NCBI GenBank assembly: GCA_003223645.1
Contig: QHVT01000020.1
Coordinates: 57,895-121,894, forward strand
Direction: 5' to 3'
DNA from: Acidobacteriota bacterium
Lineage (GTDB): Bacteria; Acidobacteriota; Thermoanaerobaculia; Gp7-AA8
DNA length: 64,000 bases
Below the pieces are notes generated by a model that saw only the letters and a list, made by a program, of their open reading frames with translations, was not told where the DNA came from and searched no databases. Shown here piece by piece: positions 53,601-62,097 of the stretch. Within the stretch, counting starts at the first letter, position 1. Each line of letters opens with the position of its first letter. The position numbers were made by a program, and so were the translations under genes.

Positions 53601-55750
53601 CGCTGACCGTGGCCAATGCCGGTCCGGCGACGGCGACGAACATCAACGTGACGGACACGCCGACGAACCTCACGATCACGAACGTGAGCGGTGCCTGCGC
53701 GTCGTTCTCGCCCTGCATCATCGCCAGCCTCGCCTCGGGCGCGAACACGGTCATCAACGTGACGGCGACGATCAACGCCGCCGGCGCGTTCGACAACAGC
53801 ACCACCGTCTCCGGCACGGAAACCGATCCGAACCCCGGCGACAACACCGACAGCACCAACAACGGCGGCACGGCCGCCGCGTCCGCGGATGTGTCCGTGG
53901 TCAAGACGTTGACGACCGCCGGACCGTTCGTGGTCGGCCAGTCGATCGGCTACACACTGACCGTGGCCAACGGCGGCCCGTCGACGGCGACGAACATCAC
54001 CGTCACCGACACGCCCACGAACCTCACCATCACGAATGTCAGCGGTGCCTGCACGTCATTCTCGCCGTGCATCATCGCCAGCCTAGCCTCGGGCGCGAAC
54101 ACGGTCATCACCGTGACGGCCACGATCAACGCCGCCGGCGCGTTCGACAACGTGGCCACCGCGAACGGCACCGAGTCCGATCCGAACCCGGGCAACAACA
54201 CCGACAGCACTGGCAACGGCGGCACCGCCGCGGCATCCGCGGACGTGTCGGTGGTCAAGACGTTGACGACCGCGGGACCGTACAGCGCCGGCCAGTCGAT
54301 CAGCTACACGCTGACCGTCGCCAACGCCGGTCCGTCGACCGCGACGAACGTGCAGGTCACGGACACGCCGACGAACCTGACGCTCACGAACCTGAGCGGC
54401 GGCGGCTGCTCGCTGCCGTTCCCCTGCACGATTCCGAGCATCAACTCCGGTGCGAACGTCGTGCTCACCGTGACGGCGACGATCAACGCCGCCGGCGCGT
54501 TCGACAACAGCACGACCGTTTCCGCGACCGAGACCGATCCGAATACGAACAACAACTCCGACAGCAGCGGCAACGGCGGCACGGCCGCCGCGTCGGCGGA
54601 CGTCTCGATGGTCAAGACGTTGACGACCGCCGGGCCGTTCATCGCCGGCCAGTCGATCAGCTATACGCTGACCGTCGCCAACGCCGGTCCGTCGACCGCG
54701 ACGAACATCAACGTTACGGATACGCCGGCGAACCTCACCATCACGAACGTGAGCGGCGCCTGCACGTCGTTCTCGCCGTGCATCATCGCCAGCCTCGCCT
54801 CGGGTGCGAACACGGTCATCACCGTGACGGCGACGATCATCGCTCCGGGCGCGTTCGACAACAGCGCCACCGCGACGGCGACGGAGACCGATCCGAACCC
54901 CGGCAACAACACCGACAACACCGGCAACGGCGGCAGCACCAATTCCGCGGACGTGGCAATCGTCAAGACGTTGCTCACCAGCGGTCCGTTCACGGCCGGC
55001 CAGGCGGTGAGCTACACGCTCCAGGTCACGAACAACGGTCCGTCGACGGCGACGAACGTCACCGTGACGGATACGCCGACGAATCTCACGATCACCAACG
55101 TGAGCGGCGCCTGCACATCGTTCTCGCCGTGCGTCATCGCCAGCCTCGCATCCGGCGCGAACACGGTCATCAACGTCACGGCGACCATCAACGCCGGCGG
55201 CGCCTTCGACAACAGCACGACCGTCTCCGCCACCGAGACCGATCCCGTTCCGTCGAACAACACCGACAACACCGGCAACGGCGGCACGGCCGCGGCGTCG
55301 GTGACGGTCGACCTCGCGCTCACCAAGACCGCGAACGTGACACTGGTGCAGATCGGCCAGCCCTTCGACTACACGCTGACGCTCCACAACAACGGCCCCG
55401 GCACCGCCACCGGCGTGGTCATGACCGACTCCCTGCCGGCGAACTTCCAACTGCAGACCGTAACGTCGACACAGGGAACGTGCAGCGGCACGACCACCGT
55501 GACCTGCACGATCGGCACGATGCTGAACGGCGCGACCGTCACGATCACCATCCACGGCACCGCGACGCACGCCGGCACGCTCATGAACACCGCGACCGCC
55601 GCCGCCAACGAGACCGAGACCATCACCGCCAACAACACCTCGAGCGTGGCAGTCGTCGTCAGCGGCGACGGCCCCACCCTCAGCCCCCTCAGCCTGATGC
55701 TCCTCGCACTCATGCTGACTGCGGTGGCCATCGTCGTGATGCGCAGGTAG
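47663..55750 (+). CDS. Giant secreted DUF11-repeat protein with IPTL-like C-terminal sorting signal
   Basis: 2695 residues from ATG 47663 (6 nt after gagg). Signal peptide TRAKFYVTGFLLLAFVVPAA. The N-terminal ~300 residues are unique. Three units beginning IAKAFTPN, IAKAFAPN and IAKVFSPS follow (from ~48600, ~49567, ~49950), separated by a beta-sandwich-like insert. From 51046 there are 12 near-identical ~118-residue DUF11 units (VVKTLTTSGPFTAGQSISYT, NITVTDTPTNLTITNVSGAC) and one diverged unit. The C-terminus GPTLSPLSLMLLALML, a second hydrophobic stretch and MRR match the PTL + helix + Arg layout of IPTL-CTERM signals, implying processing by an exosortase-like enzyme, none of which is in the window. 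Probably a fibrous cell-surface adhesin or matrix protein. Confidence 0.88.
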   Translation: MPLTRAKFYVTGFLLLAFVVPAAHAALTVTPITWNVIGLDSNDVNTGPNNFPVGARVCSNVATTNVSVSYVWDTFNAFIDLRAGSLSTVNVPSIGAGACADAYFEVTVVRNASAYNNTRRYHITATDFSGTASTPTPREVFIEHLISQNRNSISDVKYGPVGGPYTSVPSGGSMALVVGNTYDIQLFGGTATQGYNQFEEFINFPNTIFQITNVNTTYSADNSPYVPNPNNKLYADACQWENDPNSPNYRACVGGDFKAGGSNVVTTYTLKIIGGGGTNQSLGSLLYDFSGSSYHYNADYGTGARIASIIDPSTANIAKAFTPNTVGVNGVAVLTITLTNPNGGALSGYNFVDNLPANLVIATPNGATTSGCGSPTLTATAGSSTISFSNGTVAANGSCVINVNVTPTTTGAKLNTTNNLFVGTTDTGHNASASLTVNNAPPPGTGLCGITLALWEFPTGFNVTNPAPTTASVPAGAAHGTVNAIATSHDSTINPSAGTTSWGANGGIPTGALVTANDDYFEFAIDTTGVSSVSFSFDAEYRAANGPQGVNVFYGTTNARPEAGTQIIDPSLGSSALTATGQNAWKHFGPFNLNTGLAPAGNTYFRVYFSDSGNTNSGSDGELDHVLLTGCLAPIQPTIAKAFAPNPIAVSAVSTLTFTLTNTNTAALTGAAFTDNLPAGVQVAATPAASTTCAGATWAPLAGNTTLTFSGGTIPASGSCTVSVNVTATTAGPHSNVSGPLSTTEGGTNTSSLATATLTALMPPSIAKVFSPSPIIPNGVSTLTFTITNPNQNNSLGGIAFNDTFPVAPGAMVVAATPNATTSGCGAPTFAPVAGAGSISFSGGTIAAGAICTVTVNVTAPNAGTYNNTSGPVSTIINGSPVNGNTASGSLVVNPPNPSIHLLKQVGPSNTGPWTPFLKTPVGGNVFYRFTVENTGDVPLLSPTLTDNNVNVSACNASWSGLTLPVAVPANDNHIITCIVGPISAASGSHPNTASVSATFNGNPVASPNSIATYATTGLTLVKSATQTTFTNAGDTLNYSYLVTNSGFAPLQGPVTVSDDKATVTCPAVTTVGDLDNFLDPGESITCTASYIVTATDVSNAKVTNTATATVDGVNSNQSSKTVPLSTSADVSVTKTLDTAAPYFAGQSITYTITVANAGPSTATNINVTDTPTNLTITNVSGACTSFAPCVIASLASGANTVITVTATINAAGAFDNSTTVSATQPDPNPGNNTDNTGNGGTATLLVDVTMNKQLTTGGPFTAGQSISYTLTVGNNGPSTATSVQVTDTPTNLTITNVSGGGCSMPFPPCTIPSINSGGNVVLTVTATINAAGAFDNSATATPAETDSNNGNNTDNSGNNGTAAASADVSVVKTLTTSGPFSAGQTISYTLTVANAGPSTATNINVTDTPANLTITNVSGACTSFAPCVIASLASGANTVITVTATINATGAFDNSATATGTESDPNPGNNTDNSGNGGTAAASADISVVKTLTTSGPFTAGQSISYTLTVANAGPSTATNVQVTDTPTNLTLTNLTGGGCSLPFPCTIPSINSGANVVLTVTATINAAGAFDNSTTVSATEPDPNSGNNTDNSGNGGTAAASADVTVVKTLTTSGPFTAGQSISYTLTVANAGPSTATNITVTDTPTNLTITNVSGACTSFSPCVIASLASGANTVITVTATINAAGAFDNSATATGTESDPNPGNNTDNSGNGGTAAASADVSVVKTLTTSGPFNAGQSISYTLTVANGGPSTATNITVTDTPTNLTITNVSGACTSFAPCIIASLASGANTAINVTATINASGAFDNVATANGTESDPNQGNNTDNSGNGGTAGTSADVSVVKTLTTVGPFIAGQSISYTLTVANAGPSTATNITVTDTPTNLTIMNVSGACTSFSPCIIASLASGANTVINVTATINASGAFDNSATATGTEPDPNPGNNTDNTGNGGSTNAADISVVKTLVTSGPFTAGQSISYTLTVANAGPATATNINVTDTPTNLTITNVSGACASFSPCIIASLASGANTVINVTATINAAGAFDNSTTVSGTETDPNPGDNTDSTNNGGTAAASADVSVVKTLTTAGPFVVGQSIGYTLTVANGGPSTATNITVTDTPTNLTITNVSGACTSFSPCIIASLASGANTVITVTATINAAGAFDNVATANGTESDPNPGNNTDSTGNGGTAAASADVSVVKTLTTAGPYSAGQSISYTLTVANAGPSTATNVQVTDTPTNLTLTNLSGGGCSLPFPCTIPSINSGANVVLTVTATINAAGAFDNSTTVSATETDPNTNNNSDSSGNGGTAAASADVSMVKTLTTAGPFIAGQSISYTLTVANAGPSTATNINVTDTPANLTITNVSGACTSFSPCIIASLASGANTVITVTATIIAPGAFDNSATATATETDPNPGNNTDNTGNGGSTNSADVAIVKTLLTSGPFTAGQAVSYTLQVTNNGPSTATNVTVTDTPTNLTITNVSGACTSFSPCVIASLASGANTVINVTATINAGGAFDNSTTVSATETDPVPSNNTDNTGNGGTAAASVTVDLALTKTANVTLVQIGQPFDYTLTLHNNGPGTATGVVMTDSLPANFQLQTVTSTQGTCSGTTTVTCTIGTMLNGATVTITIHGTATHAGTLMNTATAAANETETITANNTSSVAVVVSGDGPTLSPLSLMLLALMLTAVAIVVMRR
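51046..55300 (+). repeat. Twelve tandem ~354-bp repeats encoding DUF11 domains
   Basis: Each unit starts near gcggacgtgtcggtggtcaa. Two versions alternate irregularly: most carry a TNVSGACTSFSPC loop, while units 2, 4 and 10 carry a GGGCS loop followed by PFPCTIPSINSG. High DNA identity between units suggests recent duplication or gene conversion. Confidence 0.9.
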
Positions 55751-55767
55751 CGCGCATGCAAAGTGAA

Positions 55768-55797
55768 GCGGCGGGCGAAAGCCCGCCGCTTCAGCAA
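55768..55797 (+). terminator. Hairpin after the giant gene
   Basis: gaagcggcgggcg-aaag-cccgccgcttc, a perfect long stem 17 bp after the stop; likely a terminator although no T-run follows. Confidence 0.65.
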
Positions 55798-56329
55798 CTC
55801 ACAAACGTTCGTCATGCCGTGCTCGATCCCCGCGCGGTCATCGTTCAATGACGCTCAGCAATCGTGCGATCTCTCGCCGTGATCGTTCGTCTCGTGTCGT
55901 GACCGATCTTGCGCCGCGACTGCTCGGTTTCCCGCACTGATCCTCGCAGACGCGTGCAAGCTCAGGCCCACCATCATCTTCCGCCGCGAAGAGGGCCAAA
56001 CCTCCACTACGGCCCCCGGAGATCCTTTCGCTGCACGGAGTTGATCGTTGCCCTTAATGCGGCGCCGGCACGTTGCGAGTCGTCGGACTCGTGGCCCCCC
56101 GAACGACCGCCGCCACCGCGCGAGGACTCGTTGTGATCCTCTCGTGTTCATTAAGGATCGTCACCTGGCCGCTCCATTGCGCGGCCCTGTGCCGGGTGTT
56201 CTCCTTCACATTCGCGCACGATCGTTCAGCACCGTTCCAGCGCTACTCAGCGCTACCGCATCGCTCTGCCTTCGGCAGATCGGACGCCCCTGCGCGCCAA
56301 TGAACACCCATGCGAATGGCGGCGGCTCA
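55798..56329. other. 532-bp stretch without a supported gene, upstream of the first attC
   Basis: Only short frames on either strand, none resembling a protein family. By position it should be a non-coding or degenerate cassette, or the edge of the integron array. No integrase gene or attI could be identified. Confidence 0.4.
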
Positions 56330-56456
56330 GTCCAACTCGGCTCCATCCGCAATCCTGATCTCCGCCCCTCAACACGAACACTTCGGCCGCTCGATCTTCG
56401 CCATCACTATGTGCAGCGCCATCGCCGGATTCCGGATAGAGCTTCTGACGTTAGAC
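56330..56456 (+). other. Integron attC site 0
   Basis: R'' GTCCAAC (56330-56336) and R' GTTAGAC (56450-56456), 127 bp apart. The inner arms CTCCATCCGCAATCC and GGATTCCGGATAGAG pair at 13 of 15 positions. The structure R''-spacer-L''...L'-spacer-R' defines an attC site. Confidence 0.75.
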
Positions 56457-56555
56457 GGACGCAAGAGCATGCCACTAACTTTTGGGGAAATTTGAAGTCG
56501 TGCTCCTCTCACTCTTCGATGTGGAGCGGCAGGTCATGCCGAGGAGGAGAAGTCA

Positions 56556-57698
56556 ATGAGTAGGTTAACGTTTGTTCCGGCTGCTGCTAACACGGGCAAA
56601 GTGGCGAGGATCGTGATGGGAATCCGACTCGTAGCAACTCTTTGCTTCTCGTGTCTAGTTTGGGCCGCAATGGCGCAGAGTGGCAGCGACCGTTGCGATG
56701 CCGCACTTCTTCCGCAAATAACCATCGCGCAACTATCGACAACCGAGCGAGTGGCGTATCTATCCCTGATAACTGAAAGCAATTACGAGCAGGCGCGCTC
56801 AAGCGGAGCGCTAAATATTATTATTGAAGGTCTGCCCGTTGGAGCGAGCTTTCAGCAATTCGACGAACGCAGGCGTCAATTCCTGTCAGAGACACGCCTG
56901 CGAATTGACCGTTCGGAAGCCCGCGCGATGTTTCGCCAGTCATTGACTGACAGCCAGTTGGCGGCTTGGACTTCGTGCATGACGTCCGACGTGCCCGGGG
57001 TGCGCATCGTCATGCGTTCCGACAACGAAGAAGGTGTAACGGCCGAAGTTCACTACGTGGAGGCAGCAGGCCGAAGCAAGCGCTTTCACGCGTCGGTAAC
57101 GGGCGGCCGTGCGGTCGGAGGACGCGGTGCAACTGCCTTTGTGCTCGATCACGGTGGATCGCATGGCATACTACTCATGCGTCAGAATCTAGCGGCGAAA
57201 ATTAGGGTGCTGGTTAATGGCCCGAACATGACTGATACGGCTGTGTCTCTACCGCCGCCCGCGACACCACCTCCACCGCCACCGCCTCCAGCATGCGAGC
57301 AACCCATCTTGCTCTCTCGTAACGCTCCGGTCACTGCAGATAGATTTCCTGATGCCGCGTTTCTAATTACCGACGGTACCGACAGAAATTGGAACTCATT
57401 GGCGAGCGCGCCGCAGAAAATCGAAATCGACTTGGGTGGTCCGCGTCGCGTGCGCCACATTAATTTCAATCCGGAACAAACGCCGGCGGGTTTCACGCAA
57501 CATCGCATTACTGGTCGAAAACCTGATGGCACTTCGCTCCTACTGGGCGAGGCTAACGGCAACACAATCTCAGGTGGCATATTCACGGTGCTAGTGGCAC
57601 CCCCGATGGGGGACGGCGTCAGGTTCATTCGAGTCGAAACTGTTTCGAGTCCAAGCTCGGTCTCTTGGCGTGAAATTGAAATCTTTGGATGCCAGTGA
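56556..57698 (+). CDS. Cassette gene A: secreted protein with F5/8-type C (discoidin-like) domain
   Basis: 380 residues, strong ribosome binding site gaggaggag. Signal region (RLVATLCFSCLVWAAMAQ). Residues ~45-230 are unrecognised; a poly-Pro linker (PPPATPPPPPPPPA) then leads to a ~130-residue C-terminal domain with discoidin/galactose-binding features (FLITDGTDRNWNSLASAPQK, IEIDLGGPRRVRHINFNP, FIRVETV, SWREIEIFGC). Codon use is less GC-biased than in the chromosomal genes before 55 kb, fitting an acquired gene. It ends 31 bp before an attC site, the usual cassette layout. Confidence 0.75.
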   Translation: MSRLTFVPAAANTGKVARIVMGIRLVATLCFSCLVWAAMAQSGSDRCDAALLPQITIAQLSTTERVAYLSLITESNYEQARSSGALNIIIEGLPVGASFQQFDERRRQFLSETRLRIDRSEARAMFRQSLTDSQLAAWTSCMTSDVPGVRIVMRSDNEEGVTAEVHYVEAAGRSKRFHASVTGGRAVGGRGATAFVLDHGGSHGILLMRQNLAAKIRVLVNGPNMTDTAVSLPPPATPPPPPPPPACEQPILLSRNAPVTADRFPDAAFLITDGTDRNWNSLASAPQKIEIDLGGPRRVRHINFNPEQTPAGFTQHRITGRKPDGTSLLLGEANGNTISGGIFTVLVAPPMGDGVRFIRVETVSSPSSVSWREIEIFGCQ

Positions 57699-57728
57699 GC
57701 CGGCGACATGATTCATGCCTCGATCGCC

Positions 57729-57928
57729 GCCTAACTTGAGCCAGAAGCTGTCACGGCCCGGCGCTGGCCCGGCAGCCTAGCTGCCTAGTCAACATACTAG
57801 TGTGAGCGGCGGCACGCCGGCCGCAGTTAGCGGGCTCGTCGACTTCGACTTACTCGCTGCGGCCGTCGTGCCGCGTCGGCTTCGGTACGTGGGCCCTGGC
57901 CGTGCAGCTTAGGCTCAAGCCGTTAGGC
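57729..57928 (+). other. Integron attC site 1 (200 bp)
   Basis: R'' GCCTAAC (57729-57735) and R' GTTAGGC (57922-57928) are perfect complements. L'' AAGCTG pairs with L' CAGCTT, and deeper arms CACGGCC and GGCCGTG extend the stem. Closely related to the interrupted site at 60001-62032. Confidence 0.9.
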
Positions 57929-58032
57929 GCACCCATGGTGGGTCTCTTCGCCTTAACACTTTTCGGCCCAGACGCCGCCGAGGGGTAGGGTTTTCAAAGC
58001 CAGTGTCACTCCTACTAAGGAGACATTCATCC

Positions 58033-58733
58033 ATGACACGACACTCGTGGTTCACGCTTCTCCCAATCATCATGGCCGTGGCGTGCAACAACGAACAGCA
58101 TTCGACCACGTCCGCGGTAGACACCGCCGCACTTAAGCCGACCGAAGCCGAATCACCAGTAGAAGTTCTGACTCACAAGCGAGCACACCTACCACATCCA
58201 GCGGCCTCGACTCTACTTTCACGGCGAATGGAGACGCGACAACATCGGTGTCCGTGGGGCAACCTTCTGACACGAGTCCGTGGCAGCGGCCCGCATACTC
58301 GTTCCCGGCCGATCCAAGCCACCATTCAAAGCCAATGACGGGAGTCTGGCTGAACCACCTAGTAGATGAAGACTTCGGCGGCAAAACTCGTCAACTCCTC
58401 GAAACCGGCGAAATCTCGTTATCAACGTATCACTCCAATACTACTGCACTACTCCCAGCCGTAGTGATCGCAATCGGTCCCGGCGCGAGCCTCGGCGACG
58501 TTAAGCGCGTGGCTGCGGCACTCGGCGATGAGCCCGGTTATTTCGTGACGTTTGTGTCCTCTGAATCCCCTACTGCCTCAGCTGTGTACGTCGGAGCGGA
58601 AGTGTTCGACCCTAAAGAGGTCGTGTCGCTACAGATCGTCGCGCCAAGAATTCAAGAGGCGATGGCTATGCAAGACGTCTACGAAATTATTCAACATAAG
58701 CTGAAGAAACCGGGCGCGCGGCATCAAGAGTGA
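58033..58733 (+). pseudogene. Cassette gene B: putative lipoprotein, apparently frameshifted
   Basis: Ribosome binding site aaggaga, then ATG 58033 with lipoprotein signal HSWFTLLPIIMAVACNNEQ. After ~45 codons the frame loses sense. The protein appears to continue in another frame from ~58137 as a Ser/Thr-rich linker (SSDSQASTPTTSSGLDSTFT) and a domain ending at 58733 (WLNHLVDEDFGGKTRQLLE, VVIAIGPGASLGDVKRVAAA). If they are separate genes, the second has a GTG at 58248 without a clear ribosome binding site. No family recognised. Confidence 0.55.
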
Positions 58734-58735
58734 AC

Positions 58736-59979
58736 TGCAACGCTGACAGTGCAAGAGTGTCTGAAGCGGCGTTCAATGAATAGAAGTAGCCGTGGCGGAG
58801 TTGGTCGGCCGCGCTAACGGGGTGCATTGTGTAGGAAGGCGGCGCTTACGCGGAGCGTCAACACTGGGAGGTCTTTGACGGAGTTGACGGAGTGCTGGTG
58901 TGATTCGCGGCGAATGTTGTTATGAGCGGGGTGAAGAACGGCGAAGCTCCTCGAGTCGTTCGAGCGGCGTTGCATATTGGTGGCCTTTCGCGGCTGGCGA
59001 TTGATGCGCTGAGCGACGGCATTGCATTGTGCCTGGGAGAGAGAGGCCAGGGAGGTGCGCTTCGGCAGGTACTGGCGAATCAGGCCGTTGGTGTTCTCGT
59101 TGGTACCGCGCTCCCAGGAGTGGTAGGGCGTGGCGAAGTAGAACTCGAGACCAGCCTTTCGCTCAATGGTTGCGTAGCTGTGGAACTCGGTTCCGTTGTC
59201 GGCAGTGACGGTCTTGATGAACGGGCGTGCTTCCGTTCGAATCGCCGGATAATCAGGAGCACACGTCTGTTGAGTGCAGCAGCGGAGAGGTTCGGTAATT
59301 TTCCAATCAGGACCACGCCGGTCAGGCGTTCGACCAGAGTCACCACCGAATCACGTCCGGAACCATGGACCGTATCAATCTCCCAGTGTCCAAACTCACG
59401 GCGCTCGTTTGCCGCTGCAGGACGATCGGAGATGTGCCTCTTGCCGGAGACCCGGCCGCGGCGCTCCTTGGTCGCATACCGCTTCCGACGGCGTCTGGTG
59501 TGTTGCCGAAGGCAAAGGTACAGATGGCCGCCTGCGCGCTTATCAGCCCAAATGTATTGGTAGATCGTCTCGTGGCTTACCCGCAACGTCCCATCGCGGT
59601 GGAATCTGCCGCTGATCTGATCTGGGCTGAGGCCCTCGCGCAATAGCCCCCTCCACGAGCATCCACTGCTTGCCCGTGAGCTTGCTCCATCGGCGTGTCC
59701 GTGAGCGCCTGCTGTTCGTGCGTTCCTGCGCGCCGCTCGCCCGATAGCCGCCATCGTGTCGCGATGCGTTGCGGCGCAGCTCGCGACTGATCGTGCTCGC
59801 GTGCCGTTCCATGCGCCGGGCGATTTCTGCGTTCGACAGTCGTGGCTGTTTGCGCTCGATGCGCGGCTAACGTATATCTCTCTTCAGGGGTGATTTGGTG
59901 ATATTGCATTTGACGATCCCTTCTTGCGGAAGTTGTCGTCAGTGTCCCAGATCACTCCGTCTCTTTGTGAGACGTTGCA
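58736..59979 (-). mobile_element. IS30-type insertion sequence, decayed
   Basis: About 1244 bp. The ends carry short matching inverted repeats starting TGCAACG (58736; complement at 59973-59979), partly conserved further in. It encloses an IS30-family transposase gene with several frameshifts. It lies between cassette gene B and its attC site. The exact ends are less certain than the transposase. Confidence 0.65.
58920..59909 (-). pseudogene. IS30 family transposase, multiple frameshifts
   Basis: Pieces in different frames: N-terminus MQYHQITPEERYTLAAHRAQ; HTH STISRELRRNASRHDGGYRA; central GLSPDQISGRFHRDGTLRVS, HETIYQYIWADK; DDE region FGHWEIDTVHGSGRDSVVTL; and the last part (TADNGTEFHSYATIERKAGL then YFATPYHSWERGTNENTNGL), read in a third frame and ending at the TAA at 58920-58922. 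At least three frame changes make it inactive. Confidence 0.85.
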
Positions 59980-60183
59980 CTTAGTTCTTGAATTCGCGCT
60001 GTCTAACTCGAGACAGAAGCCGACACGGCCCGGCGCTGGCCCGGCAGCCTAGCTGCCTTGTCAACACACAAGAATCACGGCGACACGCCGGTTGCAGATC
60101 GCCAGTCGTGGCTCCGCAACTCCTCGGCGGCAACCGCCGCGCCGCGTCGGCTTCGGCACGTGGGCCCTGGCCGTGCAGCTTAG

Positions 60184-62012
60184 GCCTGAAACAAGCGAAG
60201 AAATGAAGTGAGAAAGAGGTAGAGACTCGAAAAGCCCCGTGTTTCAATTGTCTTGTCGAAGAACGAAAGAAACGCGAAAAGAGGCTTTTCGAGTGAAGAA
60301 GATCGTACGTCAAAGAATAGCGCATGAGAAGAGGCAGATCGAACAGCGATTGAAGGCTGCCGTCGTAGTGAACGAAGGTGGGCCGGTGCTTGGTGGTGGC
60401 AACATCGGGTACGAGCTGTCGGCCAGGACGAACGGTGTTGCGCATGGTGGGATGGGATTGGTTCAGCGTGTGGTGCGTAGGATCGGATTGGCCAAAGCGA
60501 TCGACGCGAACGTCGAGGTGTTGAAGATCCACAAGCCGTATCACGAGTCCGACCACGTACTGAACATCGCCTACAACGCGCTGTGTGGCGGTGAGCGCCT
60601 GGACGACATCGAGTTGCGACGCAATGATCGAGTGATGCTCGACGCCCTGGGGACTGCGAGCCTGCCCGATCCGACCACGGCCGGAGACTTCTGCCGGCGC
60701 TTCGACGGCGAATCGATCTTCGGGCTGATGAAGGGGATCAACGAAACGAGACTCGGCGTCTGGAAGCGGCAACCGGACACGTTTCGAGACCAGACGGCCC
60801 GGATCGATGCCGATGGGTCAATCATTCCGACCATGGGTGAGCACAAGGAAGGGATGGACATCTCATACAACGGGATCTGGGGCGACAGCGCACTGGTGGT
60901 GTCGTTGGCCAACACGGGCGAGCCGCTGTTTGTGACGAATCGACCTGGGAACCGTCCCTCGCACGAGGGAGTGATCGGGTTGTTCGATCAGGCTATCGCC
61001 CTGTGCCGCTGCGGAGGGTTCAAGGATGTGCTCCTGCGCGGTGACACCGACTTCTCGCTCACCACAGAGTTGGATCGATGGACAGACGATGGGGTGCGGT
61101 TCGTGTTCGGCTACGACGCGCGAGCGAACATGATTGCCCAAGCCGATCACGTGAATGCGTCGCTGTACCAGGACTTGGTGCGGCGCGCGGATTACGAGGT
61201 TCAGACTCGTGCGCGCACTCGCTCCGAGAACGTCAAAGACAGGATCGTGCGCGAGCGCGAATATAAGGTCATCCGGACCACGAGCGAAGAGGTGTTTGAG
61301 TTCGAGTACCAGCCGATCAAATGCCAGCGACCCTATCGAATCGTGGTCCTGCGAAAGAATCTGTCGGTCGAGAAAGGCGAGGCCGCGCTGTTCGATGATG
61401 TCCGGTACTTCTTCTACATCACGAACGATCGGAACCTGTCATGCAGTGAGGTCGTGCAGGAAGCCCGGCAACGATGCAATCAAGAGAATCTGATCGCGCA
61501 GCTCAAGGGCGGTGTGCGCGCCCTTCACGCGCCGGTCAACTCTCTGCACGCCAACTGGGCATATATGGTCATGGCCGCATTGGCTTGGTCCCTCAAAGCA
61601 TGGATTGCGCTACTCGTGCCGGTCTCCCCGCGCTGGGCAGCGCAGCATCTGGAGCAACGCCGCCGACTTCTGACCATGGACTTCCGTACCTTCGTCGCCG
61701 CGATCATCCACATCCCTTGTCAGATCATTCGAGCAGCCCGGCGAATCCGCTATCGCATCCTGGCTTGGAACGAATGGCAGTCGACATTCTTTCGACTACT
61801 CGACGCCGTCTGACTCCCAAATGAGTCGCGGCCGAGAATGGGCTCCGTCGCGACGGTCCAATCAACACCAACCCCTGAGAATCGGCCAATGACACTGTGA
61901 TGATTGACAAGAAACACCGCACCGCGGTCAAGGGAAGGTTTACCCTTTCGCTGATACTCGATAACTATCCAGCCTCATATTACGGGTGGCGAGATCTTCG
62001 CTTCTTTTAGGC
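60184..62012 (+). mobile_element. IS1380 family insertion sequence, 1829 bp, with 4-bp target duplication
   Basis: Ends GCCTGAAACAAGCGAAGA and, on the other strand, GCCTAAAAGAAGCGAAGA are near-perfect inverted repeats. TTAG at 60180-60183 and at 62013-62016 is the target duplication. One transposase gene. Length and 4-bp duplication fit the IS1380 family. Confidence 0.9.
60293..61813 (+). CDS. IS1380 family transposase
   Basis: 506 residues from GTG 60293 (KKIVRQRIAHEKRQIEQRLK); an upstream GTG at 60239 is possible. DDE-type residues: DADGSIIPT (Asp), LLRGDTDFSLT (Asp), CNQENLIAQLKGGVRALH (Glu), with LHANWAYMVMAALAWSLKAW typical of the family C-terminus. The frame is intact and the ends are well conserved, so the element may still be active. 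Confidence 0.92.
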   Translation: MKKIVRQRIAHEKRQIEQRLKAAVVVNEGGPVLGGGNIGYELSARTNGVAHGGMGLVQRVVRRIGLAKAIDANVEVLKIHKPYHESDHVLNIAYNALCGGERLDDIELRRNDRVMLDALGTASLPDPTTAGDFCRRFDGESIFGLMKGINETRLGVWKRQPDTFRDQTARIDADGSIIPTMGEHKEGMDISYNGIWGDSALVVSLANTGEPLFVTNRPGNRPSHEGVIGLFDQAIALCRCGGFKDVLLRGDTDFSLTTELDRWTDDGVRFVFGYDARANMIAQADHVNASLYQDLVRRADYEVQTRARTRSENVKDRIVREREYKVIRTTSEEVFEFEYQPIKCQRPYRIVVLRKNLSVEKGEAALFDDVRYFFYITNDRNLSCSEVVQEARQRCNQENLIAQLKGGVRALHAPVNSLHANWAYMVMAALAWSLKAWIALLVPVSPRWAAQHLEQRRRLLTMDFRTFVAAIIHIPCQIIRAARRIRYRILAWNEWQSTFFRLLDAV

Positions 62013-62097
62013 TTAGGCTCAAGTCGTTAGGCCGACGAACGAAGACGCAGAAGCCGCGACGGGCCCTGGTTTGTGGCATATACTTCTGGCCGTCGAC

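Larger units (their letters stand above)
60001..62032 (+). other. Integron attC site 2, split by an IS1380-type element
   Basis: R'' GTCTAAC (60001-60007) and the left ~183 bp are followed by the IS; the remainder, GCTCAAGTC plus R' GTTAGGC (62026-62032), lies after it. Removing the IS and one TTAG copy restores a 199-bp site closely matching attC 1 (shared CACGGCCCGGCGCTGGCCCG, CGCGTCGGCTTCGG and CAGCTTAGGCTCAAG blocks). Confidence 0.88.

Noticed and set aside
51046..55300. Regular direct repeats resembling a CRISPR or satellite array
   Set aside because: The unit is ~354 bp, in frame, and encodes a known beta-sandwich domain; there are no short spacers.
54083..55570. Long open frames antisense to the giant DUF11 gene (also 47639-49129 and many ~110-codon frames)
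   Set aside because: They mirror the repeat period and GC-rich codon structure of the sense gene and match no family.
58922..59563. 213-codon plus-strand frame in the IS30 region
   Set aside because: Antisense to recognisable IS30 transposase pieces; no independent family match.
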